Below are positions 7,430-13,019 of a stretch of 13,204 nucleotides of DNA, in pieces. Numbering within the stretch: position 1 is the stretch's first letter; each line of letters starts with the position of its first letter. The stretch covers positions 1 through 13,204 of the forward strand of contig JAFTPY010000059.1 of the NCBI GenBank assembly GCA_017463035.1, given 5' to 3'. The notes under the pieces were generated by a model. That model worked only from the letters and a program-made list of their open reading frames with translations. It did not search any database and was not told the DNA's origin. Made by a program: the position numbers and the translations under genes. The stretch is from Lachnospiraceae bacterium. Lineage in GTDB: Bacteria > Bacillota > Clostridia > Lachnospirales > Lachnospiraceae.

Positions 7430-7485
7430 AGGTGCTACCTCCTTTCTCTGAGATTATTCTAAAGCAAGATACCCCTATTTCACAC

Positions 7486-7532
7486 CCACGCTCCGTAGAA
7501 TCTGCCTAAAATTGCATATCCACGTACCGTAG
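7486..7532. repeat. Imperfect 13-bp direct repeat upstream of the XRE gene
   Basis: Minus-strand CTACGGTACGTGG (7520-7532) and CTACGGAGCGTGG (7486-7498) agree at 11 of 13 positions and are 34 bp apart. They lie 57-103 bp upstream of the XRE start codon, where an operator could be, but no clear -35/-10 pair was found with them. The remaining 7430-7644 sequence shows nothing else recognisable. Confidence 0.4.
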
Positions 7533-7644
7533 ATAAGAAATACACTACAGCAAGTTCCGGTTCCATCTTTTCTTAATTTTAACATGTGCAGTCAAGACTA
7601 TGTGATATAAGCTCCCGTTTCTCCCTCTTCTCCACCCTTCGAGT

Positions 7645-8036
7645 CTATGCGAAATCAGCGGACTGTCGCACCGCTTTTTGCGGCTTACCTTTCCCGCCAT
7701 TCGCATGTACCTTCTTTTCTTGTCCCAGAAAGTGCGTGTGCAGAAGGTTCCTTTTGAATTCTGCGTAGGATGTTAGACTTTCTTATTACTCCTTCGGTAT
7801 CACAGCAACGTTTGAACAGGATGTTCAAACGAGGTCGCCATAAGGCATGGATGCCGCATAAGACCGGTTGCGTCACTCCTTAGCATGCTTGGCGGAGTAA
7901 TTAGAAAGACTTCATCCGAAGCCCATGAAAAAGGAACCTTCTGCACACGCACTTTCTGAGTAAGCATCACAAAGGCACATGCGAACAAAAAGAAAGGGCC
8001 GCCGCACAAGTGCGACAGCCCTCTTATTTCGTTTAG
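7645..8036. repeat. Large (~390 bp) imperfect palindrome downstream of rplL
   Basis: The left arm (7645 to about 7795, plus strand) and right arm (8036 to about 7893, minus strand) are homologous inverted copies. The core is 30 bp of perfect identity (CAGAAAGTGCGTGTGCAGAA plus GGTTCCTTTT, 7726-7755 and 7929-7958). Outward, TTCGCATGT and the terminator core CTGTCGCAC...TGCGGC also recur in both arms, as does CTAnnCGAAAT at the outer tips. Inward, GGATG...CTTTCTnATTACTCC is shared. Identity stops at the rplL stop codon. The central ~97 bp contains a perfect 10-bp hairpin CGTTTGAACA/TGTTCAAACG (7809-7831) and smaller inverted pairs (GGCAT/ATGCC). Short ORFs across it on both strands are by-products of the palindrome. 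It could be an inverted duplication of the rplL 3' flank, a MITE-like element, or a structured RNA. Confidence 0.85.
7986..8023 (-). terminator. Intrinsic terminator of rplJ-rplL
   Basis: On the minus strand GGGCTGTCGCA pairs with TGCGGCGGCCC (11 bp, two G.U pairs) around a CTTG loop and is followed by TTTCTTTTTG. It starts 17 nt after the rplL stop codon and should end most stalk-operon transcripts, separating them from the accessory block and rpoB. It lies inside the right arm of the 7645-8036 palindrome. Confidence 0.9.
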
Positions 8037-8037
8037 A

Positions 8038-8403
8038 TTACTTTAAGGTAACCTTTGCGCCAACTTCCTCAAGCTTCTTCTTGATGTCCTCAGCCTCTGC
8101 CTTGGATGCGCCTTCCTTAACTACCTTCGGAGCGCCCTCTACAAGATCCTTAGCTTCCTTTAAGCCAAGGCCGGTGATCTCACGAACAACCTTGATAACC
8201 TTAACCTTCTCAGCGCCAGCCTCAGTAAGCTCTACGTTGAACTCGGTCTTCTCTTCCTCTGCTGCTGCAGCCGGACCAGCTGCTACAACTGCTACGCCTG
8301 CTGCTGCGGAAACACCAAACTCTTCCTCGCAAGCCTTTACTAAATCGTTTAACTCTAATACGGTCATGCTCTTAATAGCATCGATAAATTCCTGAGTCGT
8401 CAT
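8038..8403 (-). CDS. rplL: Ribosomal protein bL12 (L7/L12)
   Basis: A 121-residue stalk protein that recruits and activates translational GTPases on the 50S subunit. The N-terminal dimerisation domain (MTTQEFIDAIKSMTVLELND, 1-33) is followed by an Ala/Gly-rich hinge (about 33-51) and the globular C-terminal domain. The latter carries the factor-binding helix KVIKVVREITGLGLKEAKDL. Length is normal. ATG at 8401-8403 has a GGAGG site 9 nt upstream. It follows rplJ by 128 nt, a gap holding two small GC hairpins without U-tracts, consistent with co-transcription. Confidence 0.98.
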   Translation of the reverse strand: MTTQEFIDAIKSMTVLELNDLVKACEEEFGVSAAAGVAVVAAGPAAAAEEEKTEFNVELTEAGAEKVKVIKVVREITGLGLKEAKDLVEGAPKVVKEGASKAEAEDIKKKLEEVGAKVTLK

Positions 8404-8531
8404 TTTACATTACCTCCATTAAAATTGTAAATAGTTTTGTGTATTGCGGCTGTGCCGCGTCTGTAATCTGCGTTACGCCGCAGGTGCGATTGCGCTTGTC
8501 TTTGTGACCGGGGCAATACCCTTACGCTGCA

Positions 8532-9026
8532 TTATGCTGCCTCGCCGTTCTTCTCTGCAATCTGCTTGAGCACTCTTGCCATGTTGGAGATCGGGGACTT
8601 CATGCTGCCGAGAAGCTTGGAAATAAGTACTTCTCTGGACGGGATGGTAGCAACCTTCTGAAGACCTGCTACATCGTAGTAAACGCCTTCAACTACACCG
8701 CCCTTGAACTCGAGCTTCGGAGCCTTCTTTGCGAACTCTGCAAGAATTCTTGCCGGAGCCACTGCATCCTCGATACCGAAAGCAACTGCGGTCGGTCCCT
8801 CAAGGTGCTTAGCAAGCTCTGCGAACTCGGTGCCTTCGAATGCGAAGTTGAGGTAAGTGTTCTTGTATACCTTGTATACAACACCGGCCTCTCTTAATGC
8901 CTTACGAAGTGCGGTGTCTTCCTCTACGGTAAGACCACGGTAATCAACTAATACCGCTGCACCGGCCTTCTCTACGTAGCCCTTAATCTCGTCTACGATC
9001 GGCTTTTTGATTTCAACCTTTGCCAT
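8532..9026 (-). CDS. rplJ: Ribosomal protein uL10
   Basis: A 164-residue protein of the stalk base. It binds 23S rRNA through its N-terminal domain and bL12 dimers through its C-terminal helix. The sequence contains the conserved VLVDYRGLTVEEDTALRKAL (27-46), a VVYKVYKNTYLNFAF stretch and EGPTAVAFG. The C-terminal helix MARVLKQIAEK is the bL12 docking site. ATG at 9024-9026 has an AAGGAGG site. It is transcribed from the promoter at 9236-9264 through an L10 leader with an attenuator, so L10(L12)4 binding should feed back on both rplJ and rplL. Confidence 0.98.
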   Translation of the reverse strand: MAKVEIKKPIVDEIKGYVEKAGAAVLVDYRGLTVEEDTALRKALREAGVVYKVYKNTYLNFAFEGTEFAELAKHLEGPTAVAFGIEDAVAPARILAEFAKKAPKLEFKGGVVEGVYYDVAGLQKVATIPSREVLISKLLGSMKSPISNMARVLKQIAEKNGEAA

Positions 9027-9096
9027 TTTTTACCTCCTTATAGAATACGGCTTACGCCGGAATCCAAAGACCAAGGTAAAGCGATGAAAATGTATT

Positions 9097-9126
9097 AAAA
9101 AAACTCTCTGCGAAGACGCAAAGAGT
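9097..9126 (-). terminator. Attenuator hairpin of the L10 leader
   Basis: Minus-strand ACTCTTTGCG-TCTT-CGCAGAGAGT folds into a stem of about 10 bp with one mismatch, followed by seven T. Its place within the leader, about 70 nt upstream of rplJ, marks it as the regulated terminator, not the end of a gene. Confidence 0.88.
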
Positions 9127-9228
9127 CAAACTAATCATAATCGCTTGATTCCTCGGCAGGCGGTTTCTCTTACGCCGGATACTCCGGCACCTGCTGTCTT
9201 CGGTCTGATTGTGGCTTAGCCACAGTCC
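9097..9228 (-). ncRNA. L10 leader (ribosomal protein L10 autoregulatory leader)
   Basis: The transcript from the promoter at 9236-9264 begins near 9229. It contains the conserved L10-leader blocks AGACCGAAGACAGCAGGTGC (complement of about 9190-9209) and CCGCCTGCCGAGGAAT (complement of about 9149-9164). Both occur in the Firmicutes L10 leader, where the L10-L12 complex binds a kink-turn region mimicking its 23S site. It ends in an intrinsic attenuator at 9097-9126. Bound L10 is expected to favour termination and lower rplJ-rplL expression. A further 70 nt with a small CGGC/GCCG hairpin leads to the rplJ start. Confidence 0.88.
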
Positions 9229-9235
9229 ATTTGAT

Positions 9236-9264
9236 ACTATACCATAGAATCATTTACTTGTCAA
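9236..9264 (-). promoter_or_regulatory. Sigma-A-type promoter for rplJ-rplL
   Basis: On the minus strand a perfect -35 TTGACA (9259-9264), a 17-nt spacer and a -10 TATAGT (9236-9241, 5/6) start the L10 leader. A strong promoter is expected for stalk genes. Confidence 0.85.
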
Positions 9265-9307
9265 CAACTATTTTTATTTCTTTTCATATATTTACTTGTC
9301 AACAACT
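9252..9307 (-). repeat. Duplicated -35 region upstream of rplJ
   Basis: AGTTGTTGACAAGTAAAT (minus strand) occurs twice, at 9252-9269 and 9290-9307, 38 bp apart. Only the downstream copy has a matching -10 at 17 bp; the upstream copy faces only weak AT-rich candidates. Confidence 0.75.
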
Positions 9308-9414
9308 TTTTTACTTTTTTGAACCTATGAACCGCACAGTCTTCCACATAGGATTTTTCCGTACAAGATTCGGGTGTCAAAGCACTTTCTGAAAGCAACT
9401 GCCATCCCCGTTCC

Positions 9415-9605
9415 CCCTTACGCAAAAAATTGCGTGCAGGCGGTGCTTCGCACCTCGCCACACCACACCTCGCGACTTACGTCGCTCGGTCGTGGGCGCG
9501 TTCGCATCATCAGAGATTTTCGAAAGCAAGCTTCCAAAATCTCTTCAATGCTCACTTAGCCTGCACGCAAGAACCGCCACGGTTGCGAAGCAACTGTGGC
9601 GGTTC
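9415..9605. repeat. Cluster of nested inverted repeats between rplA and rplJ
   Basis: A 12-bp perfect inverted pair TTGCGTGCAGGC (9430-9441) / GCCTGCACGCAA (9559-9570) encloses several internal hairpins. These are GGCGGTGC/GCACCTCGCC (9440-9458, with a TTCG/CGAA turn), GCGAC/GTCGC (9472-9485) and AGAGATTTT/AAAATCTCT (9512-9544). Directly next to it lies a 16-bp stem GAACCGCCAC...GTGGCGGTTC (9571-9605) closed by a GAA loop in GCGAAGC. That stem is complete on plus-strand RNA (one G.U pair) but has an A-C mismatch on minus-strand RNA. None has a U-tract, so no ordinary terminator is formed. The flanking 9308-9414 stretch shows nothing recognisable apart from a CCTATG/CATAGG pair. Confidence 0.7.
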
Positions 9606-9676
9606 CACACTAACACATTTATTTTTGTGTCAACCATTAAAGGACTTTTTTGATATGCCTAATCAAAAAAACTAAA

Positions 9677-10369
9677 TTAGCCTAACTTTGTGGTGTTCAC
9701 CTTAACACCCGGGCCCATAGTGGACGCAAGTGTTACACTCTTTAAATACTGACCCTTCGCAGATGCCGGCTTTGCCTTAATGATTGCACCCATAATCGTC
9801 TGGAAGTTGTCTGCGAGCTGTTCCTCGGTGAAGGAAACCTTACCTACCGGAACGTGAATAATGTTGGTCTTGTCAAGACGGTACTCAATCTTACCTGCCT
9901 TGATATCATTAACAGCCTTGGTTACATCCATGGTAACAGTACCAGCCTTCGGGTTCGGCATTAAGCCCTTCGGTCCGAGAACACGACCGAGACGACCAAC
10001 AACACCCATCATATCCGGGGTAGCTACTACTACGTCGAACTCAAACCAACCGTCATTCTGAATCTTCGGAATGAGGTCCTCAGCTCCTACGTAATCAGCA
10101 CCTGCTGCCTCTGCCTCGTTTGCCTTATCGCCCTTTGCGAAAACTAATACTCTAACAGTCTTACCGGTACCGTGCGGCAGTACTACTGCACCACGTACCT
10201 GCTGATCTGCGTGACGACCGTCTACACCGAGTCTGATGTGAGCCTCAACGGTCTCATCGAACTTTGCGGTAGCGGACTTCTTAACTAAAGCAATTGCTTC
10301 ATTGGAATCGTACTGTGCTGCCTTATCAAAAGCCTTCACAGCATCGGTATACTTCTTTCCTCTTTTCAT
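9677..10369 (-). CDS. rplA: Ribosomal protein uL1
   Basis: A 230-residue protein of the mobile L1 stalk that helps eject deacylated tRNA, and a translational repressor of its own mRNA in many bacteria. It carries the family signature LGRVLGPKGLMPNPKAGTVT, the VRGAVVLPHGTGK segment and a C-terminal SVTLASTMGPGVKV. ATG at 10367-10369 has an AGGAGG site; the start MKRGKKYTDAVKAFDK is typical of the family. It follows rplK by 175 nt, which contain a candidate L1-binding leader. The downstream sequence has an AT-rich TTTTTTGAT/ATCAAAAAA pair but no convincing terminator. Confidence 0.98.
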   Translation of the reverse strand: MKRGKKYTDAVKAFDKAAQYDSNEAIALVKKSATAKFDETVEAHIRLGVDGRHADQQVRGAVVLPHGTGKTVRVLVFAKGDKANEAEAAGADYVGAEDLIPKIQNDGWFEFDVVVATPDMMGVVGRLGRVLGPKGLMPNPKAGTVTMDVTKAVNDIKAGKIEYRLDKTNIIHVPVGKVSFTEEQLADNFQTIMGAIIKAKPASAKGQYLKSVTLASTMGPGVKVNTTKLG

Positions 10370-10377
10370 TGTATTAA

Positions 10378-10499
10378 CCTCCTAGTGGTATTTGCGGAAT
10401 GAGGTACTCATACAGTTTGACACAACCTGTTTTTGTACGGGTTTTATGTCAGCTCTCCGTACGAACTCGCTTGCATCCTATATGAGAAATTCCTCCCAC
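10378..10499 (-). promoter_or_regulatory. Candidate L1-binding leader upstream of rplA
   Basis: On the minus strand GTGGGAGGAA (10490-10499) lies upstream, and ACCAC (10385-10389) abuts the rplA AGGAGG site (10378-10383). These two strings match the halves of the L1-binding helix of 23S rRNA (GGUGGGAGG ... AUACCACC), and the sequence here even reads AATACCAC. Pairing would bring L1 onto the ribosome binding site. The same arrangement recurs upstream of rplK. A GCGGATA/TATCCGC hairpin without a U-tract (10513-10531) follows the rplK stop. Confidence 0.6.
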
Positions 10500-10544
10500 A
10501 TCATCTTACAATCTGCGGATACTGTATCCGCACCCTAACGGGAC

Positions 10545-10973
10545 TTAGTCATCAACTACGGTGATACCCATGCTTCTTGCGGTACCGGAAATCATGCTGA
10601 TAGCAGCATCGATACTAGCCGCATTTAAGTCAGGCATCTTAAGCTCTGCAATCTTCTGAACTTCGCTTCTCTTAATGGTAGCAACCTTGGTCTTATTCGG
10701 GGTTGCGGATGCGCTCTTCAAATTGCAAGCCTTCTTTAACAGAACCGGAGCCGGCGGAGTCTTCGTAATGAAGCTGAAGCTCTTATCCGCATATACGGTA
10801 ATAACTACCGGGATGATCATGTCGCCCTGATCTGCGGTTCTTGCGTTGAATTCCTTCGTAAACTGTACGATATTTACACCGTGCTGACCGAGAGCCGGTC
10901 CAACCGGCGGTGCCGGAGTTGCCTTGCCGGCAGGAATCTGTAATTTAATGTAACCTGTAACCTTTTTTGCCAT
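10545..10973 (-). CDS. rplK: Ribosomal protein uL11
   Basis: A 142-residue protein binding the GTPase-associated centre of 23S rRNA with uL10. The N-terminal signature IKLQIPAGKATPAPPVGPAL (with GQHGVNIVQFTKEFNART after it) is intact. So is the C-terminal rRNA-binding domain (KTPPAPVLLKKACNLKSA ... GTARSMGITV). ATG at 10971-10973 follows AGGAGGTATACAAAA. The gap of 147 nt to nusG holds no clear promoter, so rplK-rplA are probably read from the rpmG-secE-nusG transcript. Confidence 0.98.
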   Translation of the reverse strand: MAKKVTGYIKLQIPAGKATPAPPVGPALGQHGVNIVQFTKEFNARTADQGDMIIPVVITVYADKSFSFITKTPPAPVLLKKACNLKSASATPNKTKVATIKRSEVQKIAELKMPDLNAASIDAAISMISGTARSMGITVVDD

Positions 10974-10982
10974 TTTTGTATA

Positions 10983-11083
10983 CCTCCTAAAATGTGGTGT
11001 TATCGGGGTTAGGCATCTCTTCTGTGAAATCTTTGATTCCGTGAGTGCCCTTCAGCCTTCGGCTTTTGGCTGATTCCTCCCAC
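10983..11083 (-). promoter_or_regulatory. Candidate L1-binding leader upstream of rplK
   Basis: On the minus strand GTGGGAGGAA (11074-11083) and ACACCAC (10994-11000) bracket a CAGCC/GGCTG hairpin, and the ACCAC half lies a few bases before the AGGAGG site (10983-10988). This is the known location of L1 feedback control of the L11-L1 operon. The two strings mimic the 23S L1 stalk. Just upstream is a perfect GCGGAAA/TTTCCGC hairpin. Confidence 0.65.
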
Positions 11084-11120
11084 TGCGCGGAAACTTTTCC
11101 GCTGTGTACTCAATTTGTAC

Positions 11121-11642
11121 TTACTTGTCGACTCTTACGTCTTCAAATCCAATCTCAACAGGTGTTTCACGACCGAACATGTCGATACTGATGGTGAGAC
11201 TCTTCTTCTCGCGGTTGATTACACGAACAATACCCTCCGTATTTTCCCATACGCCGGATACTACCTGTACCGTGTCGCCAACCTCGAATTCGTAAACAAC
11301 CTCCTGCTCACGTTTCAGACCCATGTTAAGCATCTCTTCCTCCGTGAGCGGTACCGGCTTGCTTCCCGGACCTACAAAGCCCGTTACGCCTCTGGTATTA
11401 CGCACCACGTACCATGTATCATCGTTCATGAACATGTTTAACAATACATAACCCGGGAACATCTTTCTCTGAACCGTCTTCTCTTTGCCGTTCTTCACTT
11501 CCACTACATCTTCCAGCGGAACGGATACTTCGAGAATCTGATCCTGAAGCTTTCTGTTTTCGATTGTTTTTTCGATGTTTGCCTTTACCTTATTCTCATA
11601 ACCGGAATAAGTATGCACAACATACCATCTTGCCTCTGCCAT
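11121..11642 (-). CDS. nusG: Transcription elongation/termination factor NusG
   Basis: A 173-residue factor that binds the RNA polymerase clamp and couples transcription to termination, pausing or translation. The NGN domain covers about 1-110 (ARWYVVHTYSGYENKVKANI ... RKMFPGYVLLNMFMND, and the loop RNTRGVTGFVG). The KOW domain covers about 121-173 (FEVGDTVQVVSGVWENTEG). ATG at 11640-11642 has an AAGGTGAT site. It lies 19 nt after secE, the usual secE-nusG pair. Confidence 0.98.
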   Translation of the reverse strand: MAEARWYVVHTYSGYENKVKANIEKTIENRKLQDQILEVSVPLEDVVEVKNGKEKTVQRKMFPGYVLLNMFMNDDTWYVVRNTRGVTGFVGPGSKPVPLTEEEMLNMGLKREQEVVYEFEVGDTVQVVSGVWENTEGIVRVINREKKSLTISIDMFGRETPVEIGFEDVRVDK

Positions 11643-11661
11643 ATCATCACCTTGTCCTTAA

Positions 11662-11874
11662 TCAGATTATTAAGTTTACGCCGTACTCAATTGCCATGTC
11701 AACCAAAGCGATAACAAAGCCGAGAATCACGGTAACGACGATAACAGCTGCCGACTCTTTAACAAGGGTTTCCTTGTCCGGCCAGGAAATCTTCTTGAAC
11801 TCAGACTTCAGGCCCTTAAACCAGCTCTTCTTAGGAGCCTTTTCCTGTGTAGTGTTTGCAGTAGTTTCTCCCAT
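11662..11874 (-). CDS. secE: Preprotein translocase subunit SecE
   Basis: A 70-residue single-spanning SecE of the Gram-positive type, clamping the two halves of SecY. After a polar N-terminus comes the amphipathic helix with the family motif FKKISWPDKETLVKES (26-41), then one membrane helix (about 43-65, AVIVVTVILGFVIALVDMAI). It sits between rpmG and nusG as in most Firmicutes. GGAAGGAAAGTG before the ATG at 11872-11874 is the ribosome binding site. Confidence 0.97.
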   Translation of the reverse strand: MGETTANTTQEKAPKKSWFKGLKSEFKKISWPDKETLVKESAAVIVVTVILGFVIALVDMAIEYGVNLII

Positions 11875-11935
11875 GTTTCACTTTCCTTCCTGTCTGCCGT
11901 AATCTTACGATGCGACAAACTGCGCTTTGACCGAA

Positions 11936-12085
11936 TTACTTGGTTTCCTTATGCAGCGTGTGACTCTTACAGAACTTGCAGTACTTCTTCGTTTCCATTC
12001 TGTCAGGATGATTCTTCTTTTCCTTCATGGTGTTGTAATTACGCTGTTTGCACTCAGTGCATGCTAACGTGATCTTTACTCGCAC
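11936..12085 (-). CDS. rpmG: Ribosomal protein bL33 (zinc-ribbon form)
   Basis: A 49-residue 50S protein, MRVKITLACTECKQRNYNTM ... YCKFCKSHTLHKETK. It carries the zinc-ribbon pairs C9-x2-C12 and C36-x2-C39, so it is the zinc-dependent (C+) paralogue, of which Firmicutes often keep a zinc-free copy elsewhere. The start is GTG (12083-12085), fixed by the GGAGGTGGAT site 9 nt upstream and by the conserved MRVKITLACTEC start. It is the first gene after the promoter at 12172-12201. Confidence 0.95.
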   Translation of the reverse strand: MRVKITLACTECKQRNYNTMKEKKNHPDRMETKKYCKFCKSHTLHKETK

Positions 12086-12142
12086 GACAATCCACCTCCG
12101 TAAATTTTTTTAGCTCTAATGGCTAAGTCTGTTTTTAGGCAT

Positions 12143-12171
12143 AAAAAAAAGACCGCTTCCATAGCCAGTCT
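12143..12171 (-). terminator. Terminator-like hairpin at the 5' end of the rpmG leader
   Basis: Directly after the -10, minus-strand AGACTG pairs with CGGTCT around a 10-nt loop and is followed by a run of nine T. The stem is short (6 bp, one G.U), so it may be an early attenuator or a weak terminator for the upstream operon. The remaining 12202-12364 sequence shows no clear feature. Confidence 0.45.
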
Positions 12172-12201
12172 AATATAGCATAGAACGAAGCCGTCTGTCA
12201 A
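12172..12201 (-). promoter_or_regulatory. Sigma-A-type promoter for rpmG-secE-nusG(-rplK-rplA)
   Basis: On the minus strand a perfect -35 TTGACA (12196-12201), an 18-nt spacer and a -10 TATATT (12172-12177) lie about 85 nt before the rpmG start. Confidence 0.82.
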
Positions 12202-12364
12202 GTATTTTTTTATTTCTTTGGGTTCGGACGCAAAAATGTCCGGGCTTCCTATGAAAGGCTCATCCTTTTTTCTCTAGAATCCCACCACTTTTGCTGTTCG
12301 AATTATCCAAAAAGCAGAAAAAACATTGCCAATTCTCTTAGATAAAATATCTTCTCAACTCTTC

Positions 12365-12766
12365 CTATATTACTTCTGCGCTCCATCTCTTCGGCTCTGC
12401 CGGACAGGCGTTTGCCTTTACTGCGGCTCTGGACTCCGCAAAGCAGCCGCACAAGCCACACATTCCCTCTGCCAGATATTCGCACTTTTTGCATTGCGCA
12501 AGTCTCGCGTCATATGCCTCTCCCGTACAACGCAGCTCAGGATCCATCATTTCGATACGCTCCAGCATAGCTTCATAGCTGGCTTTCAACCCGCCCTGCA
12601 ACTCCATCTCACGCAGGAAACACTTTCTGCAAAAGCGCGGCGGTGCCGTTTGAGATGTCTGTCCGTTCTCACCGCCGACGGTTTGTACACCGGCTTGTCC
12701 CCGAACCTGCTGTACCGGATGCTCCGCCATGCCGGCCCTATATCCACCTCTTACATACGGTTCCAT
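12365..12766 (-). CDS. DUF6171-like Cys-rich small protein
   Basis: A 133-residue protein. The first 40 residues are low-complexity and Gly/Gln-rich. The rest carries Cys pairs typical of a metal-binding domain: FCRKC (45-49), CKKC (92-95) and CGLCGC (103-108), with C80 and C121 besides. The order CRKCFLRE ... YDARLAQCKKCEYLAEGMCG ... CP resembles the DUF6171 family of Clostridia; its role is unknown. A longer start at GTG 12776-12778 would place that codon inside the GGAGGTGAG ribosome binding site, so ATG 12764-12766 is preferred. It begins one base after the upstream stop codon, indicating translational coupling. Confidence 0.75.
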   Translation of the reverse strand: MEPYVRGGYRAGMAEHPVQQVRGQAGVQTVGGENGQTSQTAPPRFCRKCFLREMELQGGLKASYEAMLERIEMMDPELRCTGEAYDARLAQCKKCEYLAEGMCGLCGCFAESRAAVKANACPAEPKRWSAEVI

Positions 12767-12767
12767 C

Positions 12768-13001
12768 CTATGCCTCACCTCCGGCAGTCTCGCCCTTTAA
12801 CTGCGCCGGTGTCAGGCTTTCCCCGTTCCGCGCAATCCCACGGATATTCTTCTCCGCCTGAACCCGGGGCAGCATTACCTGATGTTCACACCCCATGCAC
12901 TTCATACGAAAATCCATACCTACCCGCAACAGTTCCCATTCCTTGCTTCCGCACGGGTGTGGCTTCTTCATCTTAATAATATCTCCGACCAAAAGGTTCA
13001 T
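12768..13001 (-). CDS. DUF951-family small protein
   Basis: A 77-residue protein. The core VGDIIKMKKPHPCGSKEWEL, RVGMDFRMKCMGC and VMLPR (5-46) is the DUF951 signature. Cys17, Cys35 and Cys38 are candidate metal ligands, and the tail after residue 55 is longer than usual. DUF951 proteins are conserved in Firmicutes, often near chromosome-partition or mechanosensitive-channel genes; the function is unknown. AAGGAGAG lies 5 nt before the ATG. It is coupled to the next gene. Confidence 0.9.
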   Translation of the reverse strand: MNLLVGDIIKMKKPHPCGSKEWELLRVGMDFRMKCMGCEHQVMLPRVQAEKNIRGIARNGESLTPAQLKGETAGGEA

Positions 13002-13019
13002 AACAACTCTCCTTCCTTA

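Noticed and set aside
7567..7595. TTGACT at 7590-7595 as a promoter for the XRE gene
   Set aside because: At 17 bp the -10 position reads GAAAAG; no acceptable -10 within 15-19 bp.
7685..8009. Overlapping 63- and 69-codon frames between rplL and the XRE gene
   Set aside because: They lie inside the large palindrome, overlap one another and the rplL terminator, and have no ribosome binding sites; the palindrome explains the open frames.
7979..8395. 138-codon plus-strand frame antisense to rplL
   Set aside because: Ala/Ser/Thr-rich mirror of the Ala-rich L7/L12 coding sequence.
9571..9605. Strong 16-bp hairpin as the rplA terminator
   Set aside because: No U-tract on either strand, and the minus-strand version has a mismatch; kept only as a structural element.
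9261..9675. Several 60-80-codon frames in the rplA-rplJ gap
   Set aside because: Low-complexity translations across inverted repeats and the rplJ promoter on either strand; none has a ribosome binding site or protein-like composition.
12326..12976. 216-codon plus-strand frame opposite the DUF6171/DUF951 genes
   Set aside because: It is antisense to two genes with strong family motifs and coupled translation; its own sequence is Ser/Pro/Arg-rich as expected of a shadow.
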